From: Gamarada debralockiae
Taxonomy: Eukaryota > Ascomycota > Leotiomycetes > Helotiales > Hyphodiscaceae
Direction: 5' to 3'
Length of the DNA: 29,457 nucleotides
Assembly: GCA_002803225.1 (NCBI GenBank)
Contig: NXFV01001010.1
Coordinates: forward strand, 1-29,457
The translations under genes and the position numbers were made by a program. This document shows, in pieces, positions 20,727 through 29,349 of this stretch (position 1 is the stretch's first letter; each line of letters opens with the position of its first letter). The notes beneath the pieces are model-generated. The model was not told where the DNA came from. It saw only the letters and a list, made by a program, of their open reading frames with translations, and made no database searches.

Positions 20727-21914
20727 ATGGAGGACCATGAGTTGCCATCGGAGGACCATGAGTTGCCGTCGGAGGACCATGAGTTGCCATCGGAGGACCT
20801 TGAGTTGCCATCGGAGGATCTTGAGTTGCCACGGAGGATCTTGAGTTGCCATCGGAGGATCTTGAAAGGACGCGCGGGTCATCAGATGAGGACTCTGAAC
20901 TCTCAAGATATGCGGATTCGGATGCTTCTGGTGGCGAAGAGGCTAAAACGATAGATGTGGACTCGGACGCTCTTTGCAGCGTCTGCGAGTCCCTCCACAT
21001 AACACTTGGCGTTCATCATAGGTGACGCCAGCCATGGCAGAACAATACCTCGCCCGACCAGATTAACCAGACACCGTGTACTAAAAGGCTCATCTGATCC
21101 CAGTGGGCTACAAACAACAGAACTGGGCCACTTGGACGACATCTACCCGGAACCAGCACTGCCCGTTTTGTAGGCTGGTCTTCGAAGCCACACATGGCGA
21201 TACCGTGCCGAGGATTGCCGATCATACATGGATCGTCTAGTGCAAGGGACCCACCGCTACGGAGAGGGAATTAGTATTTCTGTCCAAGAAAGAGTCAGCT
21301 CAGGAGCACTTAAGTGAGCGTTGGCGAGGCTACGAGGTCAAAGATGCCGCGCTACAGACCTACGATGTGTACGGACGTCGTCTCTTTAAAGATCCAGATA
21401 AGAAAAGGGAGCAGGAAAGTAGCTGGCAGTTGTGGGAAGAGAAGAGAACAAATACACAAGACATAAATGTCTTCCATTCAACATGGCCGTTTGCAAAATA
21501 ACTTAATTTCTGGACCTACTCTGCACATTTTGTCCTGACACGGAACAGCATGTCCACACCGTCCTTCTCATCAAAACTCGATCCATCGCTCAACCGCTTT
21601 AGGATCCAAGACATCAGAGGAGACTGGTGCGGTACGATTGCTCTCGACACGATTTGGTTTAACCAGGTCGGCGGAGTCTTTGAGTTCATTGCAATTTCTG
21701 AAGCCAAGGACTTCTCAATCGAGGAACACGACTCTTGGTCGTTTATGTGCCGAAAGAGCGAGAGCAGTCCGAGTGGGATCTCTACTACGCTCTATTGGTG
21801 GTTAACTCTGACGGCTACAAGGAACGGGCTGGTTTGACGAAGATATATCAGCATGCATTCCATTTCAGCAATTTCAACTCTGGCTGTGAGTGGAAGTATA
21901 TTACTCTGTGTTGA
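20727..21914 (+). pseudogene. HET-family (heterokaryon incompatibility) pseudogene with internal losses
   Basis: ATG 20727 opens into ED[HL]ELPS repeats. A missing base at about 20831 shifts the frame, which then reads an acidic stretch and CSVCESLHITLG to a stop at 21023. Next, in another frame, come QHCPFCRLVFEA (about 21150), a TAG at 21238, and RLFKDPDKK followed by INVFHSTWPFAK, stopping just before 21500. The final part reads LNFWTYSAHFVL, GDWCGTIALD, FEFIAISEAKDF and, after another one-base shift near 21743, YVPKEREQSEWDLYYALL to a stop at 21912. These are the N-terminal Cys motifs and C-terminal landmarks of fungal HET proteins. The central SY.WG-type HET core is absent, so the gene has internal deletions besides point lesions. 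HET proteins trigger cell death on fusion of unlike mycelia; this copy cannot. Confidence 0.75.
20730..20868 (+). repeat. 21-bp coding minisatellite (heptapeptide EDHELPS), about 6.5 copies
   Basis: The unit is GAGGACCATGAGTTGCCATCG, with copies starting at 20730, 20751, 20772, 20793, 20814, 20834 and a partial copy at 20855. Copies 1-3 encode EDHELPS and copies 4-6 EDLELPS. Copy 5 is 20 bp (CCACG instead of CCATCG), which shifts the reading frame. Confidence 0.9.
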
Positions 21915-22933
21915 AGGCGTAGAGCTTTCCTTGGCATATAAGTTCCACGACCTGTGGGCTGGATTACTATGTGCTACGTAAAACTCCGACTTCCCTAAGG
22001 ACTGTTCAGGACTTGTACGATGTACCGTGAGCTGAGAGCATTTTAGATGATCGGTGGGTGAGTGCGTAGATTCATCTCACTCTGCTTAGCATGTATTTAG
22101 ATCGCCGATTGGCACACAGTCAAGAGTAACTATTACTAGTAGGCAGCAGGAAATACAATTTGTATTGTGGGAGCTTTTGAGGAGGATGCATATTCTGAGC
22201 TAAAATTGGCCAGTAAGACGTGCTCCAAGTGCAATAGATTAGATCATTTGGTTGGTTCCAAATCAGCAGAACCTTTGGCAACTTCGATTGCTTCTAATAG
22301 GCTTATCATCATCATCGGTTCCGAGATCATGAAACAATAAGGAATCCTTATTGGACTAAAGCGAAGAAGAGCTTGCAAAAGGTTTGACGAGCGTTGAGGG
22401 TTCACGCTGTCTTTTAGCGCGATTTCGAGCGATTATTTATTGGGCAGGCTATCGCGTAAGACGAGACTCGCCGCTCTTGTGGCATATGTAGCCGACAAAG
22501 CTGAGATTGATGCCTTGCTCAGTCACAACAGAGCGGAGCTATCCAACAAAGCTTAAGACCTTGCAACTGCTCAGTAGCTGAATCTTAGTGAAGCTAAGTA
22601 GGGCGTTTATCTTATGAAGAAGGAAGGAAGAATGCAAAATAGGGAGGCTAGGATAATCACCACCGCATTAATTGATTAACAAGACATTATCTTGCAGTTC
22701 AACTCTCACCACTTTAAAGGCCCAAAACAGGGATTATTTTGATGTATTCCCAGCGTCTTATAATCAAGGGGGGTTTCTAGGACTAGGTTAGGGTCTTGTA
22801 AACCAATTACTACGGTATTTGATCTAACCATAACGAAATCTGAGGCCGGCGGCAGTCCACATTGCACGCGAGAAAATCCTCACGAGCTTCAGAGCAGGGA
22901 CTTGAAAATGTAAGTCAACATGAAATCATTGAG
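21915..22933. other. AT-rich gene-free stretch
   Basis: There are many stops in all frames. A short protein-like trace (LVAYVADKAEIDALL) occurs near 22470-22530 but is isolated and unassigned. The stretch lies between the HET relic and the left copy of the inverted terminal sequence. Confidence 0.4.
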
Positions 22934-22979
22934 TAACGTCTGTCCCTGCGTCCCGAGACGCACCCTGTCACGAGACGAA
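22934..22979 (+). repeat. Left copy of a 46-bp inverted terminal sequence
   Basis: The sequence begins TAACGTCTGTCCCTGCGTCC and contains a small hairpin (TGCGTC-CCGA-GACGCA). It is the reverse complement of 29115-29160 at 43 of 46 positions; all three differences are C/T or G/A. Similarity stops abruptly outside the TA, as expected for a Tc1/mariner- or pogo-type end with a TA target duplication. Confidence 0.75.
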
Positions 22980-23436
22980 TCTATAGTTTTGGAATCATAA
23001 ATTTTTCCTTGGCAAGTCTACGAAGTTGTTATTAATATGCCACTTTCTTTAACTATTTCTCTCTAAGAAGACCACTTAGCACAAAAGAAAAGACTGTGGT
23101 TGATTATGCTGTCGATCGTTTTAATCATGTCACCGATCACCACTTCGGCTGTTCCCCCCTGTTTAATCGCGACTATTAAAGTGTTTTCAAAATTCGGAGC
23201 ACTTAGGGAAAGGTTCTATAACAAAGTAATATAGCTCTAAATATTAAAGACACTCAGAGAGGAAAAGAATGCAGTCCGGGAGTTACGCTAGTGCGAAGAG
23301 AGGGCCACATGTTTCAGTGCTTAGTAATACCCATTAGCCCAGTTACAATATACTATGTTCACGCTTAAGCTCGCTATATTTTTCTTAGCTACGATTCTCA
23401 GGCCTAACCACGTGTGTGGCATACAATGGTCACGCA
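22980..23436. other. AT-rich gene-free stretch downstream of the F-box gene
   Basis: This is the 3' flank of the minus-strand F-box gene. No gene, tRNA or further repeat copy was recognised. Confidence 0.4.
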
Positions 23437-25506
23437 TTAGACCTGCAAAGGAAGACTTGACCAGTCTTTGCGCCAATCCTTGCTCCCCTCTTTGCGGGGC
23501 CAAATACGGCGAAAAACTTGCACTTCATCGGAGCCTTCTGCTACAACCTCTGGCTCTATCACATCATCATCTACGCCTCGCCTTCTATGTGCCAACCGCT
23601 TATATCCATCTGTCACCTGCTGATCGCGGACCTCTCGCGCTCTTTGACCCAATTCCCTAACGTTAATGATATCCCCGTCATCTCGAGTAACTCGCTCAAT
23701 CAACCAGGACCGACTCAAATTGTTGACAACGTTTGGTATGTGTCTGTATTTGCCGTTGCCGAAGTAGCCGCCGCCGTAGGTCCATATTTTAAGAGCCTCT
23801 AGCTTTTGGCCTGCCTTATTCTGGCAGATGGTCTCCCAAATCGATCGAGCCAGTGTATCATCTACTGCGCAGTTCATCAGGGTTTCTCGCAAATGGCCCT
23901 TCTTCACAAACTTGTTTGTTCTCCAGGTTTCGCGGTCGACTGTATCAAATAAAGTATTGTCTTCCAAATCGGGGTCTCGAGCCACTGACCAGTTAGAACA
24001 GTCCAAAATAAGGAAGAGCGATCTTAATCGTCCTATTCTGCCGAAGCTCTTATAGATCTCAGCCTCGAGTGCATCTGATTTGGTACGTTTAATCGACACG
24101 GCCAGCTCCTCCAATACCGGACACTGAGCGTGAATTTGCAAAATATGCTCCTTTGTAAATGTCATAGGTATTTCTCGTCGAACTCGAGGCGTGTCTAGAG
24201 AGTATTCACTCTCGGACGGACGTAAACTCAGCTTTGTCAACGTCTGTCCGTGTTGATCTAAAATAGCGTCCAGTATCTTAGGCTCCAGTGGGCCGGACAC
24301 CGAAAGCTGTTCGAGAGGCTCAAATGAACTCAAAAGGGCAATAGCGTTAATGACATAATTAGGGTTATCTGCTCTATGGTCGTGGCGATCTAGACGAATG
24401 TGAAGTGTCTTCAACTGAGGGAACGAGCAATTCTCAACGATCCACTTTATCGCCTCATCATTCATCCCCATGTTCTCACATCCATAACCTCCACCCAAAG
24501 TGAGATGGCGCAGGTAGCTGAAGTCTGTGTGCTTGGCCCAGTCGTGAAGCATTCCCAGTAGATTCAAGTTCACCTTCCCGAGAAGCGACAGGGAGGTCAA
24601 GGACCCGATAGATTGACCAGTAACAAAGCCTGGAAGACCTCGCCAGGACTCCCGCGGGCGACGGTCGTATCTCCATGAGTTTTCTGGGAAAAGATTCACG
24701 ATCACAACTTCCTTTAGATTAGGCGCAAGACCGGCAGCAAGCTCCATCATCGCCTCTTGGTTGAAATCGTCGTCGCCTTGTGAATCCCGCTCACAGCATA
24801 TAACCTTGACACTATACAAACACGGAGAAGTGGCTAAGGCCATCTCGTAAGGATAGGGAATGCCCCATAGTAGTGTTCGAAAGCGAAATGTAAGGTGGTA
24901 GAGTTTGCATTGGGGATGGTAATCATGGAGGGCGTCAAAAAGGCTGGGTGGAAATTGATTCCGGCAGTCGTATACTAACTTTGCGAGATGTGGCAGTGTT
25001 TTGATCAAATCAACGACTGACAGCCATGCCAGATCCTCCTCAGAAGACTTTGCGATAACAGGTTCGTCGTAAACGACATGCGGGGCAGTAGTATACGGTT
25101 CTTCATCGCTCAAGATTTCGTCAACACCAGTCATCTTGAACCAGCTATGGCGGTCTGACGTGCAGGACTTGTACCCCTCAATCTTGGGTTTAACAGGCAA
25201 TTGTAGATGTCCTTTGATGCTGAGACAGCGGACGTGGCACGCGGATTCGGTACGAGCGAGGCTCTTGACAAGGGCATCAACGTCGCGCTGCAATGCCTCG
25301 CGACTGCCTATTTCGAGGCGGATGTGGTAAAATATTGATGGGATAGTGGCGTCATGGCATATTTTGCTTGCCAATCCAAATGCAAAGAGACTTGGTCGAT
25401 GCGAGTCGTTCAAGTAACCTGCTATCTGCTGTAACGTCTCAGGCGGGAGACCGTGTAGGTTCAGCTTTATAGAGTCGATTGCCATGATTGACACAGATGG
25501 TGCCAT
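23437..25506 (-). CDS. F-box / leucine-rich-repeat-like protein (689 aa)
   Basis: This is a single open exon of 689 codons from ATG 25506; an alternative start is the in-frame ATG at codon 8. Residues about 16-64 form an F-box-like motif (LHGLPPETLQQIAGYL, with CHDATIPSIFYHIRL). The rest reads as irregular leucine-rich repeats, for example LPHLAKLVYDC, APNLKEVVIVNLF, FSYLRHLTLGGG, FPQLKTLHIRL, LEQLSVSGPLEPKIL and CPVLEELAVSIK. The C-terminal 100 residues are charged, with a basic tail. F-box proteins dock substrates to SCF ubiquitin ligases through Skp1. In filamentous fungi this F-box/LRR type is numerous and mostly unstudied, so no substrate can be named. The frame has no lesion, unlike its neighbours, so it is probably functional. 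It lies inside the interval bounded by the inverted 46-bp sequences. Confidence 0.8.
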   Translation of the reverse strand: MAPSVSIMAIDSIKLNLHGLPPETLQQIAGYLNDSHRPSLFAFGLASKICHDATIPSIFYHIRLEIGSREALQRDVDALVKSLARTESACHVRCLSIKGHLQLPVKPKIEGYKSCTSDRHSWFKMTGVDEILSDEEPYTTAPHVVYDEPVIAKSSEEDLAWLSVVDLIKTLPHLAKLVYDCRNQFPPSLFDALHDYHPQCKLYHLTFRFRTLLWGIPYPYEMALATSPCLYSVKVICCERDSQGDDDFNQEAMMELAAGLAPNLKEVVIVNLFPENSWRYDRRPRESWRGLPGFVTGQSIGSLTSLSLLGKVNLNLLGMLHDWAKHTDFSYLRHLTLGGGYGCENMGMNDEAIKWIVENCSFPQLKTLHIRLDRHDHRADNPNYVINAIALLSSFEPLEQLSVSGPLEPKILDAILDQHGQTLTKLSLRPSESEYSLDTPRVRREIPMTFTKEHILQIHAQCPVLEELAVSIKRTKSDALEAEIYKSFGRIGRLRSLFLILDCSNWSVARDPDLEDNTLFDTVDRETWRTNKFVKKGHLRETLMNCAVDDTLARSIWETICQNKAGQKLEALKIWTYGGGYFGNGKYRHIPNVVNNLSRSWLIERVTRDDGDIINVRELGQRAREVRDQQVTDGYKRLAHRRRGVDDDVIEPEVVAEGSDEVQVFRRIWPRKEGSKDWRKDWSSLPLQV

Positions 25507-25927
25507 GAAGTGGTATGAAGTAGGATCGATGGCTCTGATAGCCAGGATTTGATTCAGAAAGAATCAAAATGGGTTGTTAAGTACAGAGCAGACGATGCGT
25601 ATTGGTAGCAAGCCCTTTTGGGGACATTTGACTGCCAAAATCCTATTTTACGGAGGTAGGCACCAGCTGCGCTAAAAATAGAATTAGCGTTGTTGCGAGG
25701 CTCGCTTGCGCACAGCCCCCGACCTTCAGGGTCTTCAGCGGCTGACCGCATGCTCCTGCAGCTCCCACACGAAAACATGAAGACTGTTTTTATCTCACCA
25801 TTTCCATGTTAAACTACAAGTACGTGTCGGGGCATCGAGCCAACAGCATAATCAGAGTCTCAAATTGAGATTGAGTAGCGGGCCTGCTTCGTGTTTACCT
25901 TTGAGAGAAAATCAAGAAAGGGGAATA
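25507..25927. other. Upstream region of the F-box gene
   Basis: About 420 bp contains no recognisable gene. A 74-codon minus frame at 25554-25778 has no ATG-supported or family-like content. The F-box promoter should lie in the part next to 25506. Confidence 0.4.
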
Positions 25928-26470
25928 AAGTAGCAGATCTTGGTCATGATAGGTGTAAGCCCAGTAGGAATACCAGATGAGGTAAGACGTCCTTTCTTCT
26001 TGATTTGAGGCTGGATAGGTGTAAGCTCAGTAGGAATACCGAATGAGGTCAGACGTCCTTTCTTTTTGCTTTGAGGCTGGATAGGTGTAAGCTCAGGAGG
26101 AATACCGAATGAGGTCAGACGTCCTTTCTTTTTGCTTTGAGGCTGGATGGGATTCGACACTGGTCCTGAGAATGGCTATGCTACTCCTTCTTGGATACAC
26201 AAAATTCATATCGACTATCAACCATTCGATAAGTCTACCATCTTGGTCAATGCAATAGAGTGTAAGCTTCGATCTGTGCCTGGCGGATGGACTCCTGGCG
26301 CAGCTCTGGTAAGATAGGAAGTGCTCTCTTCTTGCTATGTTGATTCCTTTAAGGTAAAGAAGGAGTATACACTCATCCTTGATACAAGCATGCCATTCCT
26401 GTTTGGATATATATCCCACGTCTTGGTCGTCTGTCAATAGATAAGCTTCGCCCTTCACACAATCCAGCAA
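25928..26470 (-). pseudogene. Possible small gene or relic with 22-aa tandem repeats
   Basis: On the minus strand a frame from about 26470 to 26093 reads protein-like text (LLTDDQDVGYISKQEWHACI, LIVDMNFVYP). A second frame (26160-25912) reads three 22-residue repeats containing TPIQPQSKKKGRLTSFGIP and ends in TKICYFIPLS. The two frames differ, and the second has no ATG, so joining them needs either an unproven splice (a possible acceptor, ATTCTCAG, is at about 26168) or a frameshift. No family is recognised. The repeat unit is a multiple of three, which keeps the second frame open through all copies; this is mild support for past coding selection. It may be a real gene with a missed intron. 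Confidence 0.35.
25949..26146 (-). repeat. 66-bp tandem repeat, 3 copies
   Basis: The copies are 25949-26014, 26015-26080 and 26081-26146. Copies 2 and 3 are nearly identical; copy 1 differs at several positions. Each unit starts ATAGGTGTAAGC on the plus strand and encodes 22 residues on the minus strand. Confidence 0.92.
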
Positions 26471-26478
26471 TTATTCTC

Positions 26479-26590
26479 CAAGTTCTCAATCACAAGTTCT
26501 CAATCACAAGTTCTCAATCACAAGTTCTCAATCACAAGTTCTCAATCACAAGTTCTCAACCACTGTTTATCAACCACAAATTACCAACCA
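26479..26590 (+). repeat. 14-bp minisatellite in the promoter or 5'-UTR of the small gene at 26618
   Basis: The unit is CAAGTTCTCAATCA. Five perfect copies run from 26479 to 26548, a sixth has one change (26549-26562), and two degenerate copies extend to 26590. The array ends 27 bp before the ATG at 26618, so at least part of it is probably transcribed as 5'-UTR. Confidence 0.92.
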
Positions 26591-26617
26591 CAAGTCAACC
26601 TCTAGTCATCAGCCATA

Positions 26618-27273
26618 ATGCGTTTCACCAACTTCCTTGTGGCACTAGGCAGTGTCGCCGCTGTTGTTAGCTGGTCTCAAGGCCTCAACGGCCGGTAAGA
26701 TAGGCTTTTCCCAGATCACAACTCCTGGTATTAAAGGATATGAACCTGAAGCTAATCTCTTCGAAAAGGTCCCCAATGCTTCGTTTCATGCCAAGGACGC
26801 TTGCCAGTCCTACCACCGCTAAGACGAATGGGGGGTATGAATTGCTCGAGAACGATTGGGTCAAAGCGTCGACAGTCAAGAAAGGCGACAAGGTCTCCGT
26901 CATAAACGTGACCGGATGCTCCGCTGTCTTTCTGTGGACTTCTGACGACATCCCTTCCGCGTTCCACATTCTCTGCGGAAACGAAACGCCTGATATGGAA
27001 TGGGGCGCCGAAACAATAGCCGAGAGTGGAATGGCCGTAGAGCCCGTTGCCGTCACAATCGCTGCTCAGAGCTGGGACGAATACAACCTACTCAAGGCCG
27101 CGATACAGAAGTCACTCCCAGAATTGGTAGATAGCGCCTTCGTCAACACGGATATTTATGGCGACGAACCCCGGGGAAACGATGAAGCATTTCGATTTAA
27201 TGCTATAGCTGGAAAACAAGAGGTGAAGAGATCGACGATGAAAAAATTGTCTAGCCAGCCCCAGCGATTTTAA
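26618..27273 (+). CDS. Small putative secreted protein, deamidase-like Cys-His pattern; intact only if spliced
   Basis: ATG 26618 starts MRFTNFLVALGSVAAVVSWS, a good signal peptide, and reaches a stop at 26696. Removing a candidate 74-nt intron (26695-26768: GTAAGA donor, GCTAAT branch, AAAAG acceptor) gives an open frame of 193 aa ending at 27273. The mature part has KKGDKVSVINVTGCSAVFLW, then a His 16 residues after that Cys (codons at 26917 and 26965). G-C-x-A-V..H-[FI]-[LM] recalls the CheD/CNF-type deamidase fold; this is inference, and the third catalytic residue is not assigned. A caution applies: the supposed intron also reads as protein-like text in a different frame, into the next exon. 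The alternative is therefore a broken gene with an extra base near 26670, a TAA near 26820 and an extra G in the run near 26830. The small size suggests an effector-like protein, but no role is shown. Confidence 0.45.
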
Positions 27274-27643
27274 GCACAATGTCACTGTATGAAATAAAGG
27301 TGTTCTCGAGAAGCGGATATTAGATCCTGGAGTCGGGTTGTTGGAATTGCTTTTCGGATTTTCGAGTTTAGTGTTCGGAGTTTAGAGTCTAGAGTTCGAG
27401 TTTGTTTTGTCCTTACCCAAATAGAATGTTGCTCATTACTATCCCCCATATACCCCTGAACACGCGAAGTTCTGGCCTATTTCACGTGACATTCTCCGAT
27501 TTCCCATTGTCAACCAACCGTCGTCCGACTCCTACAATGTCAACAAATCATGCTGGCATAGGTAATGACTCCTGTAGCCGTTACCTTGGGCCTGGTACTG
27601 TTTGCCGGATTAATGGTAGTTTCCTGTATATATAATTTGTACC
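27274..27643. other. Gene-free spacer
   Basis: This is the 3' flank of the small secreted-type gene. Around 27340-27405 the motif GAGTTTAG/GAGTTCGAG recurs loosely. No gene was recognised. Confidence 0.4.
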
Positions 27644-27973
27644 ATGGGATATGCAATTTCTATGCCAAATTCACCTAGACTGAATACTGCTTTATCGTCT
27701 CTGGCTTCCGATTATCTGGCCACGGCCTTTCGCTGGGCTAACAGACGTCCCTATCTCACAGCAAAGGGATACGTTGGACTTCTTCCAGAAAATGCCCTTC
27801 CGGGTGATATCCTTGTTGTTTTTGCTGGATTCTCTGCGACTTATATTGTGCGTCGTCTTATATAGTCAGAAACTCTAAGGTATACACTGATAGGCGAAGC
27901 TTATTGTTTCGGGATTATAGATAGAGAATTTGCTGAACTTCCTAATGCTGAGCAAGCGTTTATTTTAGTATAA
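27644..27973 (+). pseudogene. C-terminal fragment of a HET-domain protein, interrupted by one TAG
   Basis: The frame reads AFRWANRRPYLTAKGYVGLL and then PENALPGDILVVFAGFSATY. This is the conserved end of the GY.GL.P..A..GD subgroup of HET proteins. It hits TAG at 27863-27865 and continues in the same frame with YTLIGEAYCFGIIDREFAEL to a TAA at 27971. GEAY.hGI.D.E is the expected next motif of these proteins, so the TAG is a nonsense mutation inside the domain; CAG to TAG would be a C-to-T change of the RIP type. The N-terminal HET core (SY.WG) is absent upstream, so this is a truncated, dead copy. Confidence 0.75.
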
Positions 27974-29114
27974 TGATTTCTGTTATAGCTTCAGAGAATG
28001 TAAAAACTTGTAGTTACAAAGAGATAGCAGTTCAAAAGATTGAAATCTGATTCTATTCTATATTCCTTAGCATTGACATCCGACAGTTTTTGGCATAATT
28101 CGACATTATGTCTTGTTGCTTAGGCTCGTATATAAGGCAAGGACTAGTGTACCTCCGGGATTAAGGGACAAACAGGCAGAGAGTAAGGAAAAGTTCAAAA
28201 CAGAGCGATTCTCCCACCAGAATGGAGTAAACGTTGTTCTAGCGATAATCTCACAATCTTATATAGACAAAGAGAGTATTGTTGATAGATCAGTGGATTG
28301 ATTGAGAGCTAAGTACAGCTTGTGATTGATTATGAAGGAGAGTTAGATACAGGTGAGTTTCCCCTGGTTATATAGGTGTTTTGAGCACCAGTTATAAATA
28401 ACGTAAGGACTGAGTACGCAGGCGAAGTAAGCGAATGCAAGACCTTGGAAGGGTCCGTATAAAATGTGGGCCAAAATGAAATTATTTAGTGTTCCGAACT
28501 GAAGCCGATTTCGAACTCTACTATAGAGCACAAAGAGAGAAGAAGTAAAAGCCGGAAGTGAAAAGTCGGAAGTTTGTCACGCAAAAGCATTTCCCTAGGA
28601 AAAGGATAGCCAATTTTGTTGGCTGCGCACAGGGCACGCGCAGCCACACGTCGCAGCCACACGTCGCAGCCACACGTTTAGCAGCCACAGATTGTATTAC
28701 AATTTTACTGAGATTACTATAACCACACCGCCGCTTACCCGGAACCTTCATCGCTTGATTGGAGGAGGTATCAGCCTATGTAGCGACGGCGTATGACATA
28801 GCGCGCTCTGACCGCCACAACACTAAGAATAACTTTTTAGCATCGTGATGAAACTCGGAAATCCATATCTAATCGTTCTATAAGTTTAAAAAGCGGAAAG
28901 AGCTTGATGGTAGTGTCGCGGGTCGAGGGGTCCTATCACACTATAATAAGAGGCTCTCTATAATTCAGGTAGGCGGCGACGACGCGATCGTAATTTTCGG
29001 AATTAATAGGTCAGGAGTGTTCGAGAGAGGCATACAATATAACTAAAATAAAAATATATAGAAATTTTGATATATTCGCAGATTTAGAGCCGCTTGAATT
29101 CGAAGTACCTATGT
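27974..29114. other. Repeat-rich, AT-rich region without genes
   Basis: This stretch holds decayed sequence with short open frames only (62-76 codons), none recognisable. It contains the 13-bp repeat at 28639-28690. A segment at about 28501-28524 resembles 29170-29193 (GAAGC[CT]GATTTCGAA..), just outside the right inverted terminal copy. An LTR or other transposon remnant is likely but could not be typed. Confidence 0.4.
28620..28690 (+). repeat. 13-bp tandem repeat with adjoining hairpin
   Basis: CGCAGCCACACGT occurs three times in a row (28639-28651, 28652-28664, 28665-28677), with a degenerate fourth copy to 28690. Just upstream, TGGCTGCGC (28620-28628) is the perfect reverse complement of GCGCAGCCA (28638-28646) and can form a 9-bp stem with a 9-nt loop. 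Confidence 0.85.
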
Positions 29115-29160
29115 TTTGTCTCGTAACAGGATGCGTCTCGGGACGCAGGGACAGACGTTA
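29115..29160 (-). repeat. Right copy of the 46-bp inverted terminal sequence
   Basis: This is the reverse complement of 22934-22979 at 43 of 46 positions. It ends GGGACAGACGTTA, with similarity lost immediately outside the TA. The three differences are all of the C-to-T/G-to-A type. Confidence 0.75.
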
Positions 29161-29312
29161 TATAAGTGTGAAGCTGATTTCGAATCTTACTGTATTAAAT
29201 TAAGTTCTTTTAAATAATTCCTTGGAATTATATAAACTAATAGTATATTAAAGGGCCAAGCCTACCGATTTTTATTATATAAGTTATTATATTTTTAAGT
29301 TTTAGTCTTTTA

Positions 29313-29348
29313 GGTACCTTTGTATACAAATTTGTATGTAAAGGTACA
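29313..29348. repeat. 36-bp near-perfect palindrome
   Basis: GGTACCTTTGTATACAAA (29313-29330) is followed directly by TTTGTATGTAAAGGTACA (29331-29348). The second is the reverse complement of the first with two mismatches. There is no loop between the arms, so it could form a hairpin or be two terminal repeats joined head to head. Confidence 0.85.
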
Positions 29349-29349
29349 T

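Noticed and set aside
20464..20844. 126-codon frame reading the minisatellite as TMSCHRR repeats
   Set aside because: Another frame reads the same DNA as EDHELPS and leads into HET motifs, so this one is a shadow.
22783..22800. GGTTAGGGTC resembling a telomere repeat
   Set aside because: It is a single occurrence, not an array.
26685..27056. 123-codon minus-strand frame opposite the small secreted-type gene
   Set aside because: It is an antisense shadow of the plus-strand coding frame, with no start context or family.
22934..29160. Starship giant transposon
   Set aside because: No tyrosine-recombinase captain gene is present, the interval is far too small, and the ends are long inverted repeats at TA rather than short Starship termini.
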